DNA of 27,076 nt, from the NCBI GenBank assembly GCA_964530345.1, contig CAZGYJ010000018.1, positions 1 through 27,076 on the forward strand, in the 5' to 3' direction. The position numbers and the translations under genes were made by a program. Positions 1 through 8,130 of this stretch are shown piece after piece. Below the pieces are notes generated by a model. The model was given only the letters and a program-made list of their open reading frames with translations. It was not told the origin of the DNA and did not search any database. The DNA is from JALSJK01 sp964530345 (lineage in GTDB: Bacteria > Pseudomonadota > Gammaproteobacteria > Methylococcales > Methylomonadaceae). The first letter of the stretch is position 1. Every line of letters starts with the position of its first letter.

Positions 1-29
1 GACTTTTAGTCCAAGGGCAACCTATGCAC

Positions 30-815
30 TTATAGTGCATAGTGGTTGAGTTTCTGTTTTGATTTTATCAGTTCCTGAAATTCTTTGGGGGCGATAATTT
101 GTCTTAAATCGATAAAATCACCACTTTCGTATTTCTTAAATTCAGGAAGAGCATCAAGAATTTTTATTGCGGCATTTTCAGGGGACTGGATTATACCGGT
201 TCTAAAGCCATTCTGAATACGTTTGAGGGCTGGAAATTGGGCGCTATCGGCTTCATTACATAAATAATCCATCATTTGAGTATCAATCAAACCGGGAGCA
301 ATGGCGATGATATGTGTTTTTATGAATTCATGAGCATACAGTTTGCCCAGCATATTGAGAGCAGCCTTAGAGATGGCGTATCCTCCCCATCCTTTGCTGC
401 CAAAAACAGCAGCCCCGGATGACATGAGTATTATTTGATTGATTTCAATCTCAGATTGCAATAGCCAATCCAAAATAATTTTATTAGACCAGACATTTAT
501 ATCCATGATCTCTCTGAGTTCTTCGATCGAAATCTCGCTCATGTTTTTTAATGGCGGAAGAATCCCTGCATTCAAGAAAACCAAATCCAAGGTTTTAACC
601 TCGCCTAATAAAGCTTGTAGCTTATCAGGGATTTTGTCGAAATCCTGAAGGTTGCAGTCAATATTATGAATCTCACCTTTCAGGTCACAAGCTTTACGAC
701 TGCAACCAAAAACCTGATAACCACGACCGAGCAAAACAGAACTCAGGCCTTTTCCCAAGCCGCGACTATTACCGGTTATAAAAGTATTTTGCAGGTTATT
801 GTTGTTCGAGTACAT
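30..815 (-). CDS. SDR family NAD(P)-dependent oxidoreductase
   Basis: This is a 261-aa short-chain dehydrogenase/reductase of classical length. The cofactor-binding glycine motif TGNSRGLGKG lies at residues 14-23, the NAG motif at about 82-84, and the active-site set N107, S132/S133, Y146 and K150 (YAISK) is complete, so it should be catalytically active. Arginines in and after the glycine motif hint at NADPH preference, which is inference. The substrate cannot be told from sequence. The start ATG lies inside the end of the upstream 78-aa gene (20-nt overlap), so the two are probably co-transcribed and translationally coupled. There is no signal peptide, so it should be cytoplasmic. The fold assignment is secure; any specific function is not. 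Confidence 0.9.
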   Translation of the reverse strand: MYSNNNNLQNTFITGNSRGLGKGLSSVLLGRGYQVFGCSRKACDLKGEIHNIDCNLQDFDKIPDKLQALLGEVKTLDLVFLNAGILPPLKNMSEISIEELREIMDINVWSNKIILDWLLQSEIEINQIILMSSGAAVFGSKGWGGYAISKAALNMLGKLYAHEFIKTHIIAIAPGLIDTQMMDYLCNEADSAQFPALKRIQNGFRTGIIQSPENAAIKILDALPEFKKYESGDFIDLRQIIAPKEFQELIKSKQKLNHYAL

Positions 816-1032
816 ATAAACGTTCTAATTCATCGTCAAGTGAGTTATCTGGCATTGTTTCATTGGCTCTATTGTACCAATATTGCGCATTTCCTAAATC
901 TCCTTCGATTCTGTGCAGATAGCCATGAATCAAACACGCCAGTTTGTCAGAATATGGTTGGATCAGCTTATGGGCTTCTTGCCAATTTCCGCTGCGTGAT
1001 AAGTCTAATGCTTCAAGATGATGAGTCGACAT
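796..1032 (-). CDS. small TPR-like conserved protein (78 aa)
   Basis: This short protein starts MSTHHLEALDLSRSGNWQEA and reads like a pair of helical hairpins of the tetratricopeptide type. The alternating pattern (SGNWQEAHKLI, then CLIHGYLHRIEGDLGNAQYWYNRA) resembles one and a half TPR units and matches a small family of unnamed proteobacterial proteins as I remember it. An AGGG ribosome-binding site lies about 8 nt before the ATG. It overlaps the following SDR gene by 20 nt on the same strand, which argues that both are real and form one transcript. No catalytic motif is seen; a protein-binding role is a guess from the fold. Confidence 0.75.
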   Translation of the reverse strand: MSTHHLEALDLSRSGNWQEAHKLIQPYSDKLACLIHGYLHRIEGDLGNAQYWYNRANETMPDNSLDDELERLYVLEQQ

Positions 1033-1141
1033 GATTTTGCCCTTTTAATTAAAGTTCAAGCTTATTTTACAGTACTGTTTTGGAGCATGAAAAAGGTACA
1101 ATGAAAGGTCGTTCATGACAAAATTGCAGATAAGAAGAAAA

Positions 1142-1274
1142 ATTATTGAAACTACAAGGTGTGTGTAAACATATTCCGATAGTTTTCTATCGCATTCTTG
1201 CGATAGAAGGTATGGTGTTTTCGACAATTTATCCCTTTAAACTGTTTTTCTAAGAATTTTTTGTCGTATACAGA
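1142..1274 (+). repeat. dispersed ~130-bp intergenic repeat, copy A
   Basis: This is one of three copies in the window; the others are at 9434-9562 and, inverted, at 22901-23023. It begins ATTATTGAAACT, which copy C shares exactly. It then carries a hairpin (TTCTATCGCA, TTC, TTGCGATAGAA at about 1185-1208), a middle part AAGGTATGGTGTTTTCGAC close to copy C, and ends with AAGAATTTTTTGTCGTATACAG at 1252-1273. It fills most of the gap upstream of tgt and ends 41 nt before its start, so it may form part of the tgt promoter or leader. No open frame is present. Confidence 0.65.
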
Positions 1275-1315
1275 AAATGAAAAGTTATTTTGACTAACTG
1301 AATTTTTTATTATTC

Positions 1316-2431
1316 ATGGATTTTAAATTAATCAACTCCGATGGCCACGCCAGGCGTGGTCAGTTACATTTTTCTCGCGGTACAATTGAAACCCCTGTTT
1401 TCATGCCGGTTGGAACTTATGGGTCTGTTAAAGCAATGACGCCTGAGCAACTAACAGAGATAGGGACGCAAATTATATTAGGGAACACTTTCCATCTGTT
1501 GTTAAGGCCAGGTATGGAAGTCATGAAAATTCACGGTGGTTTGCATGATTTTATGAATTGGCAAGGACCTATTCTCACTGATTCTGGTGGTTTTCAAGTG
1601 TTCAGCCTGGGTGATCTGCGGAAAATTTCTGAACAGGGGGTGACTTTCAAATCACCTGTTAATGGTAGCGCCATTTTTATGGGTCCGGAAGAATCCATGC
1701 AAGTTCAACGTGATCTTGATGCAGATATCGTGATGATTTTTGATGAGTGCACGCCTTATCCGGCATCTGTGAACGAAGCGACGGACTCAATGAGATTATC
1801 TTTGCGTTGGGCGCAACGCAGTAAACAGGCTCATGGTGATAATCCTGCAGCTTTATTTGGTATTGTTCAGGGCGGTATGTATGAGCATTTGCGTCAGGAG
1901 TCTATTGATGGTTTGATTGATATTGGCTTTGATGGATACGCCATTGGCGGATTGTCAGTTGGCGAACCCAAAACGGAAATGATTCGTATTCTGGATGCTA
2001 TACATACAAAAATGCCAGTAAATAAACCTCGTTATTTAATGGGGGTAGGAACGCCGGAAGATTTGGTTGAGTCTGTCAGACGTGGTATTGATATGTTCGA
2101 TTGTGTGATGCCAACCCGTAATGCCCGAAACGGCCATCTTTTTACCAGCACCGGAGTTATTCGAATCCGCAATAGCCAGTACCAGCTTGATACCTCGCCA
2201 ATTGATGAAAATTGTCATTGTTACACTTGTCAGAATTATTCACGTTCCTATTTGCGGCATTTGGATAAATGCAAGGAAATATTGGGTGCACATTTAAATA
2301 CAATACATAATTTGTATTATTACCTTGGGTTAATGAAACAAATGCGGGAAGCCATACAAAATCAATCATTTGATGATTTTCTAAGGAATTTTTATCAACT
2401 GCGCGGTAAATCTGTAATGAATATGGCATAA
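1316..2431 (+). CDS. tgt: queuine tRNA-ribosyltransferase (tRNA-guanine transglycosylase)
   Basis: Tgt exchanges guanine-34 in the anticodon of Asp, Asn, His and Tyr tRNAs for the queuosine precursor preQ1. The 371-aa protein aligns along its whole length with bacterial Tgt (375 aa in E. coli). The general acid/base Asp89 is in LTDSGGFQVFSL, the nucleophilic Asp is in RRGIDMFDCVMPTRNARNG, and the zinc site CHCYTC plus a downstream His near NTIHNL is intact. The start MDFKLINSDGHARRG matches the family N-terminus. It lies 39 bp upstream of yajC, the standard gammaproteobacterial order. queA, often upstream, is not here; a repeat occupies that place instead. Confidence 0.98.
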   Translation: MDFKLINSDGHARRGQLHFSRGTIETPVFMPVGTYGSVKAMTPEQLTEIGTQIILGNTFHLLLRPGMEVMKIHGGLHDFMNWQGPILTDSGGFQVFSLGDLRKISEQGVTFKSPVNGSAIFMGPEESMQVQRDLDADIVMIFDECTPYPASVNEATDSMRLSLRWAQRSKQAHGDNPAALFGIVQGGMYEHLRQESIDGLIDIGFDGYAIGGLSVGEPKTEMIRILDAIHTKMPVNKPRYLMGVGTPEDLVESVRRGIDMFDCVMPTRNARNGHLFTSTGVIRIRNSQYQLDTSPIDENCHCYTCQNYSRSYLRHLDKCKEILGAHLNTIHNLYYYLGLMKQMREAIQNQSFDDFLRNFYQLRGKSVMNMA

Positions 2432-2470
2432 TATGCGCATTTTTCATTCACTAAAACAGTTGGTAAAAAT

Positions 2471-2821
2471 ATGAGTTTCTTTATTTCTGATGCCTTGGCA
2501 GAAGCAGCACCCCCAGCGGTACAAGCTCCAGGTCTTGAAGGATTGTTGTTTCCCGTCGGGATTCTGGTTTTTTTCTACTTTTTGTTCTTGAGACCTCAGT
2601 CTAAACGTGCGAAAGAGCAAAAGAAGATGATTGAGTCGCTCAGCAAAGGCAATGAAGTGGTTACCAATGGCGGAATTTTAGGAAAAATAGTTGATCTGGA
2701 TGACAATTTTGTTCAACTTGAAGTTGGAGATAATACTTACATCAGGGTTCAACGGCAGGCGATTACTAATTTAATGCCAAAGGGAACTTTCAAGGCATTG
2801 AACAAAAGAGCAAAATCGTAG
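2471..2821 (+). CDS. yajC: preprotein translocase subunit YajC
   Basis: YajC is the small inner-membrane protein of the SecDF-YajC accessory complex that works with SecYEG. The protein has 116 aa, with one membrane helix at about residues 24-42 (LLFPVGILVFFYFLFLRPQ), then the family-typical RPQSKRAKEQKKM stretch and a small beta-rich domain with GNEVVTNGGILGKI. Its position between tgt and secD is the conserved order. Length and start agree with the family (110 aa in E. coli). Confidence 0.97.
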   Translation: MSFFISDALAEAAPPAVQAPGLEGLLFPVGILVFFYFLFLRPQSKRAKEQKKMIESLSKGNEVVTNGGILGKIVDLDDNFVQLEVGDNTYIRVQRQAITNLMPKGTFKALNKRAKS

Positions 2822-2911
2822 TAAATTTTTAAAACTGATAACTTTTAACAGGAGAGTCTGTTTACTCAGGTTTGTAACAGATTTTTACGACGCATTATTT
2901 TTGGATATAAA

Positions 2912-4765
2912 ATGCAAAATCATTTCCCAGTCTGGAAAAACGCACTTATCATCATCGTCTGCTTGTTAGGACTGCTGTATGCATTACCTAATCTATATGG
3001 CGATGATCCATCTGTTCAGATTTCACCCCTCAAAGAAGATACCACAATCAATGAGGATCGCATCAAACAGATTGAAAAAAAATTGAACCAAAAAAACCTC
3101 AAGCCCAAGGCGATTGAAATGGAAAACAATCAGGTTTTGATCAGGTTTCAAGACCCTGAAATACAACTGCAGGCAGCTGATATGCTGCGCGAACAGATGG
3201 GCGACAATTACACCGTGGCATTGAATCTTGCGCCTGCAACTCCCGAATGGTTGCAAGCTATCGGGGCTGAACCTATGTATTTAGGTTTGGATTTGCGCGG
3301 TGGGGTGCATTTTTTGCTTGAAGTTGATATGGAAGCAGCCGTTAAACAGGCTGAAGAACGGTATATTAGTGATATTAGATCAGCACTTAGGACGGAAAAA
3401 ATTCGTTATCAGCAGGTTGCTAAAGATCGTGGCTTCATTAAAGTTAAGCTAAAAACAACTCAAGATGCAGAAAAAGCGGGCGCAGTTATCAGCAATGAAT
3501 TTCGCAGTTTGGATATCAAACAAGCAGACGATTTGACAGTTTGGCTGGTTTCCTTGTCTGAAACAGAAATAAAAGAAATTAAAAAATTTGCTCTGGAACA
3601 GAATATTACAACATTACGAAACAGGGTCAATGAATTAGGTGTTGCAGAGCCAGTTATTCAGCAACAGGGTGATAACCGTATTGTGGTTCAGTTGCCGGGT
3701 GTTCAGGACACTGTTAGAGCCAAAGAGATTTTGGGGACCACTGCAACGTTGGAATATCGCTTGGTTGATACTGAACATGATATTCAGCAGGCTATAAAAG
3801 GGCGGGTGCCAGTTGGTTCCAAATTATATTATGATAAGGATGGTAACCCAGTTTTATTAAAGAGACGAGTCATTGTTACCGGGGATCAGATTGTTGATGC
3901 TTCTTCCGGTATGGATCAAAATGGTTCACCAGCTGTTTTTATTACACTGAATGGCGTTGGCGCCAAAAAAATGGGGAAGTTTTCTCGAGGCCACATTGGC
4001 AAACCGATGGCTGTGGTGTTTATCGAGTATAAAACCGAAACACGCATGGTGGATGGCAAAAAAGTCCGCAAAAAAAAGAAAGTTGAAAAAGTGATTAGTG
4101 TTGCTACGATTCGTGATGCTTTCAGCAAACGTTTTCAAACAACGGGTCTCGACAGTACCACCGAAGCAAGAAATTTGGCTCTGCTGCTCAGAGCAGGGGC
4201 ATTGGCTGCTCCAGTTGATATTATTGAAGAAAGGACAGTTGGACCCAGCCTCGGTAAAGACAATATCGAGAAAGGCTTGATTTCGGTCGTTGTCGGTTTC
4301 GTTTTGGTACTGGTATTTATGGCATTGTATTATAAGGTATTTGGTCTGGTTGCCGATTTGGCTTTGGCTTTTAATCTGGTAATTATTATTGCTATTTTAT
4401 CGTTACTACAGGCGACTTTGACATTGCCGGGTATTGCCGGGATTGTTTTGACTGTGGGGATGGCAGTCGATGCCAACGTTTTGATTTTTGAAAGAATAAA
4501 AGAAGAACTAAAAATCAGTAATTCTCCCCAGTCAAGCATTTACATTGGTTACGAAAAAGCGTTTGCAACAATTTTTGATGCCAATATCACAACTCTAATT
4601 GTGGCCTTGATTTTGTTTGGATTTGGAACGGGACCAGTCAAGGGCTTTGCAGTAACACTGTCGGTTGGTATTTTAACTTCCATGTTTACAGCGATCCTTG
4701 GAACCAGAATGATTATTAATTGGATTTATGGTGGTGGCAAACGAGCTGAAAAACTGGCCATTTAG
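2912..4765 (+). CDS. secD: protein translocase subunit SecD
   Basis: SecD uses the proton motive force, with SecF, to complete export of proteins through SecYEG. The 617-aa protein matches the usual gammaproteobacterial length. It has one N-terminal membrane helix (about 11-27), the large periplasmic region opening with the P1 motif DLRGGVHFLLEVDM (about 126-139), and five C-terminal helices with TVGMAVDANVLIFERIKEE, the conserved RND-like SecD core. The N-terminus MQNHFPVWKN lines up with the E. coli start, which supports this ATG although its ribosome-binding site is weak. A lysine-rich insert (KKVRKKKKVEK, about 389-399) in the periplasmic part is a local peculiarity. It lies 90 bp after yajC and 50 bp before secF. 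Confidence 0.98.
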   Translation: MQNHFPVWKNALIIIVCLLGLLYALPNLYGDDPSVQISPLKEDTTINEDRIKQIEKKLNQKNLKPKAIEMENNQVLIRFQDPEIQLQAADMLREQMGDNYTVALNLAPATPEWLQAIGAEPMYLGLDLRGGVHFLLEVDMEAAVKQAEERYISDIRSALRTEKIRYQQVAKDRGFIKVKLKTTQDAEKAGAVISNEFRSLDIKQADDLTVWLVSLSETEIKEIKKFALEQNITTLRNRVNELGVAEPVIQQQGDNRIVVQLPGVQDTVRAKEILGTTATLEYRLVDTEHDIQQAIKGRVPVGSKLYYDKDGNPVLLKRRVIVTGDQIVDASSGMDQNGSPAVFITLNGVGAKKMGKFSRGHIGKPMAVVFIEYKTETRMVDGKKVRKKKKVEKVISVATIRDAFSKRFQTTGLDSTTEARNLALLLRAGALAAPVDIIEERTVGPSLGKDNIEKGLISVVVGFVLVLVFMALYYKVFGLVADLALAFNLVIIIAILSLLQATLTLPGIAGIVLTVGMAVDANVLIFERIKEELKISNSPQSSIYIGYEKAFATIFDANITTLIVALILFGFGTGPVKGFAVTLSVGILTSMFTAILGTRMIINWIYGGGKRAEKLAI

Positions 4766-4815
4766 CATTGATTTCCCATTCACACTTTTTTTATTCAACT
4801 TCGTAAAACTGATAA

Positions 4816-5742
4816 ATGTCTGATAAAACTATTGATTTTTTAGGAAAACGCAAATTGGCAATGATTGTTTCAGCATTGCTGTTATTGGTTTCAATTATTT
4901 CATTAGCTGTCAATGGTTTGAAATTAGGTATTGATTTTACCGGTGGAACCCTGGTTGAAATTGGCTTTGAACAATCGGCTGATTTATCAAAAATTCGCTC
5001 CACTCTAAAGGAAAATGGTTTTCCTGATGCGACTGTTCAGCATTTTGGTTCAGCTAAAGAAGTATTGATTCGTATAAAACCAAAAGATAACTTGAGCAGC
5101 TCTGAATTGAGTACTAAAGTATTTAATGCAGTCAATAAAAATCTGGATGAGCCGGGAAAATTAAGAAGGGTTGAGTTTGTAGGGCCGCAAGTCGGAGATG
5201 AATTAGCAGAAGATGGCGGGTTGGCTTTGTTATATTCAATGTTTGCAATTTTGTTTTACGTTGCCTGGCGCTTCGAGCATAAATTTGCTTTAGGCTCAGT
5301 CGGCGCTTTGATTCACGATGTACTTATTACCCTGGGTTTTTTTTCCATTTTGCAAATGGAATTTGATTTGACAGTGTTAGCGGCTATTTTAGCGGTTATC
5401 GGTTATTCGTTAAACGACACTATAGTTGTGTATGACCGGATCAGGGAAAATTTTCGAAAATTGAGAAAGGGTTCCTCCGAGCAAATCATGAATGCTTCGT
5501 TAACTCAAACCCTGAGTAGAACATTGATGACCTCCATAACAACAATTCTGGTATTGATTGCATTAGCTTTTTTAGGCGGAGAAATTATCCATAATTTTGC
5601 TATAGCACTTCTGGTTGGTGTAATAATAGGAACGTATTCATCAATTTTTATTGCCAGCCCAATTGTTTTGGCGTTAGGTGTCAGTAAAGAAGATTTAATG
5701 TTGCCTGATAAAGAAGGTGATGAAATTGACAATATGCCCTAG
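4816..5742 (+). CDS. secF: protein translocase subunit SecF
   Basis: SecF is the partner of SecD in the proton-driven step of protein export. The 308-aa protein has a first membrane helix at about 14-34, the family motif KLGIDFTGGTLVEIGF, a small periplasmic domain, and a C-terminal block of five helices containing AVIGYSLNDTIVVYDRIREN, the SecF counterpart of the SecD core motif. The start MSDKTIDFLGKRK gives the usual N-terminus. It ends the tgt-yajC-secDF block; the next gene, ndk, has its own candidate promoter. Confidence 0.98.
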   Translation: MSDKTIDFLGKRKLAMIVSALLLLVSIISLAVNGLKLGIDFTGGTLVEIGFEQSADLSKIRSTLKENGFPDATVQHFGSAKEVLIRIKPKDNLSSSELSTKVFNAVNKNLDEPGKLRRVEFVGPQVGDELAEDGGLALLYSMFAILFYVAWRFEHKFALGSVGALIHDVLITLGFFSILQMEFDLTVLAAILAVIGYSLNDTIVVYDRIRENFRKLRKGSSEQIMNASLTQTLSRTLMTSITTILVLIALAFLGGEIIHNFAIALLVGVIIGTYSSIFIASPIVLALGVSKEDLMLPDKEGDEIDNMP

Positions 5743-5818
5743 CTCTCTTGATAACCCGTGATACTGAGTTTTTTTGATAGAAAAACAAGGGGATGTCGTG
5801 TAATGCATCGAATTGGAG

Positions 5819-5824
5819 TATAAT
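5819..5824 (+). promoter_or_regulatory. candidate -10 element for ndk
   Basis: A perfect TATAAT sits 45 nt before the ndk start in the 127-bp gap after secF. The expected -35 position has only TGTCGTGT, a poor match to TTGACA, so the promoter call rests on the -10 box and its location. It would separate ndk expression from the secDF block. Confidence 0.35.
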
Positions 5825-5869
5825 GGCCGGCTGATTTTAATTGACAACCATAATGGAGTTTTAAACAAA

Positions 5870-6301
5870 ATGGCCGTAGAGCGAACTTTTTCAATTATTA
5901 AACCTGATGCAGTCGCCAAAAATGTTATTGGCGAAATTTATACCCGTTTTGAAAAAAATGGTCTAAAAATTATTGCTGCAAAAATGCTTCATTTAACCAA
6001 GCAACAAGCGGAAGGTTTTTACGCAGTACATAAAGAACGTCCTTTTTTTAATGATCTGGTAGCCTTTATGATTTCCGGCCCAGTGATGATGCAAGTACTT
6101 GAAGGGGAAAATGCTATTTCCATGCATCGCGAAATAATGGGAGCAACCAATCCTGCTGAAGCGGCTCCTGGAACTATCCGGGCAGATTTTGCTGATAGTA
6201 TTGATGAAAATGCAGTACATGGTTCTGATGGCCCGGACACCGCCAAACAAGAAATCGCTTTCTTTTTTTCAGAAGATGAAATCTGTCCAAGAACCCGTTA
6301 A
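5870..6301 (+). CDS. ndk: nucleoside diphosphate kinase
   Basis: Ndk transfers the gamma phosphate of ATP to other nucleoside diphosphates through a phosphohistidine. The 143-aa protein is collinear with E. coli Ndk (143 aa); the active-site His117 is in NAVHGSDGPD and the Kpn-loop and ATNPAEAAPGTIRADF motifs are intact. I chose the ATG giving MAVERTFSIIKPDAVAKN. An in-frame ATG 57 nt upstream would add 19 residues unlike the family, and the chosen start has a GGAG about 11 nt upstream. Its last 26 nt overlap the start of rlmN. Confidence 0.97.
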   Translation: MAVERTFSIIKPDAVAKNVIGEIYTRFEKNGLKIIAAKMLHLTKQQAEGFYAVHKERPFFNDLVAFMISGPVMMQVLEGENAISMHREIMGATNPAEAAPGTIRADFADSIDENAVHGSDGPDTAKQEIAFFFSEDEICPRTR

Positions 6302-7373
6302 TTTACTGGATTTCGATCGACAGGGCCTGGTATCTTTTTTTGCTGGTATTGGGGAAAAACCTTTTCGTGCCACACAGGTCCTTAAATGGATTTATCAGGC
6401 TGGAGTTACTGATTTCAGCCTGATGAGCAATTTGAGCAAATCACTTCGTCATTACCTGGAACAAAACTGTACAATTTCAACACCAAAAGTTACTTTTGAT
6501 GCAGTGGCTTCAGACGGAACACGGAAGTGGTTATTGGAAATGTCATGTGGAAATCGCGTCGAAACTGTTTTTATACCAGAAAGCGGCCGCGGAACACTAT
6601 GCGTATCATCACAGGTTGGTTGTTCCTTAGCTTGTACGTTTTGTTCGACAGCACAGCAAGGGTTTAATCGTAATTTGTCCGTCGCAGAAATTATTGGTCA
6701 ACTTTTTGTTGCTCAACAGTTATTGGGCGAGCAACAAAAAATAAGCAATATTGTCATGATGGGAATGGGAGAGCCACTTCTGAATTTCAACAATGTTGTT
6801 GCGAGTATGAATTTAATGATGGATGATTTTGCTTATGGCTTGTCCAAGCGACGTGTTACGCTCAGTACATCCGGTATAGTTCCGGCAATGTATCGTTTGA
6901 CTGAAGCTTGTGATGTCAGCTTGGCTGTTTCCCTGCACGCTCCAAATGACGAGCTTCGTAATCAACTGGTCCCCATTAACAAGAAATATCCGTTGAAAGA
7001 ACTTTTAGATGCGTGTCGTCATTATGTTAAAAGCGCCCCCAGGCGGCATATTACGTTTGAATATGTGATGTTGGCAGGAATAAATGACACTGAAGCGGAT
7101 GCAAGAGCGTTGGTCAAATTATTGAAAAATATTTCCTGCAAAATCAACTTAATTCCTTTCAATCCTTTTCCGGGTTCTGATTATCAAAGTACTTCAAAGA
7201 ATGGAGTACAAAAATTCAGAGATATTTTGCATCGATCAGGTCTGGTTGCTACCGTGCGTAAAACCAGAGGAGAAGACATTGATGCCGCCTGCGGGCAATT
7301 GGTTGGAAAAGTGGCTGATAAAAGTCGTCGTTCACAGAAAATCAAACTTATGAAGGCAGAACATGCAGCTTAA
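6276..7373 (+). CDS. rlmN: dual-specificity 23S rRNA/tRNA A2503/A37 C2-methyltransferase RlmN
   Basis: RlmN is a radical-SAM enzyme that methylates C2 of adenosine 2503 in 23S rRNA and adenosine 37 in some tRNAs. With the start chosen (MKSVQEPVNLLDFDRQG) it has 365 aa. The radical-SAM CxxxCxxC is C116, C120 and C123 in CSLACTFCSTAQQGFNRN. The family's methyl-carrying and resolving cysteines are seen as C109 (TLCVSSQVG) and the Cys in DIDAACGQL. The frame is open for 29 codons upstream, but that part lies in ndk and looks unlike the family. The chosen ATG still overlaps ndk by 26 nt and has only a weak AGAAG just upstream, so translation may depend on ndk. Confidence 0.96.
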   Translation: MKSVQEPVNLLDFDRQGLVSFFAGIGEKPFRATQVLKWIYQAGVTDFSLMSNLSKSLRHYLEQNCTISTPKVTFDAVASDGTRKWLLEMSCGNRVETVFIPESGRGTLCVSSQVGCSLACTFCSTAQQGFNRNLSVAEIIGQLFVAQQLLGEQQKISNIVMMGMGEPLLNFNNVVASMNLMMDDFAYGLSKRRVTLSTSGIVPAMYRLTEACDVSLAVSLHAPNDELRNQLVPINKKYPLKELLDACRHYVKSAPRRHITFEYVMLAGINDTEADARALVKLLKNISCKINLIPFNPFPGSDYQSTSKNGVQKFRDILHRSGLVATVRKTRGEDIDAACGQLVGKVADKSRRSQKIKLMKAEHAA

Positions 7374-8121
7374 AAAAAATCTTCTCACAGTTTTCGTTGC
7401 TTTATTTGTTTTTGGCTGTAGCCAGAATGCTTCGACTGTCAAAAAATTAAGCAAACAGGAACAAACTGATCTATATCGGGAATTAGGGGTCAGATATTAT
7501 CAGCTAGGGCATCTGGAAGATGCGAAAGAGAAATTAACCAAGGCATTGGAAATAAACCCTAAAGATCCCCAAACGCATAACACGTTGGGTGTTCTGTATG
7601 GCAGGCTAGGCGAAATGGATATTGCTAAAAAACATTTTGATATTGCAATCTCATTAGCTCCTGAAGATGCAAAAATAAAAAACAATTTTGGCCGGTTTCT
7701 TTGTGAACAGGGAAAATATTCTCAAGCAGAAAAATATTTGCGTTCAGCAGCTAATGATCCGACCAATCAGATTCAGTGGCAGGTTTTAACAAACCTGGGC
7801 CATTGTAAATTACTACAAGGTCACAAGCAAAAGGCTATCCTGTATTTTAAAAAAGCTTTGCTGCAAAATCCAAAGCATGCACCGGCTTTATTGGCAATGG
7901 CCAAAATTTATTACGATGATGGTAAATATATGTCGGCAAGAGCATTTCTTGAGCGTTTTTTTAGCGCTTCCGGGAAATTTCAATCAGCAGACTCTTTATA
8001 TTTAGGATACCGGATTGAAACGGCCTTAAATGCTGAAAAACAGGCTGAGCAATATCGCACTTCTTTATTAAGGCAGTTTCCGGATTCCCCCGAAACAAAA
8101 AAAGTTCTGCTAGAGAAATAA
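7363..8121 (+). CDS. pilF: type IV pilus biogenesis/stability lipoprotein PilF (PilW)
   Basis: PilF/PilW is an outer-membrane lipoprotein that helps assemble the PilQ secretin of type IV pili. The 252-aa protein starts with a lipoprotein signal peptide ending in FVFGC (lipid-carrying C19), followed by tandem TPR units, for example LGVRYYQLGHLEDAKEKL and LGVLYGRLGEMDIAKKHF, plus about four more. It overlaps the end of rlmN by 11 nt and has AAGG 6 nt before the ATG. The rlmN-pilF order is the common gammaproteobacterial one. Here hisS follows 9 bp later, without the usual rodZ and ispG between. Confidence 0.94.
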   Translation: MQLKKNLLTVFVALFVFGCSQNASTVKKLSKQEQTDLYRELGVRYYQLGHLEDAKEKLTKALEINPKDPQTHNTLGVLYGRLGEMDIAKKHFDIAISLAPEDAKIKNNFGRFLCEQGKYSQAEKYLRSAANDPTNQIQWQVLTNLGHCKLLQGHKQKAILYFKKALLQNPKHAPALLAMAKIYYDDGKYMSARAFLERFFSASGKFQSADSLYLGYRIETALNAEKQAEQYRTSLLRQFPDSPETKKVLLEK

Positions 8122-8130
8122 TCAAAGAGA

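Noticed and set aside
1045..1227. 60-aa minus-strand frame upstream of tgt.
   Set aside because: It covers repeat copy A, has odd composition and no ribosome-binding site.
5813..5869. Upstream in-frame ATG extending ndk by 19 residues.
   Set aside because: It would place the start inside the probable -10 box region; the protein from 5870 is exactly the family length and collinear with E. coli Ndk.
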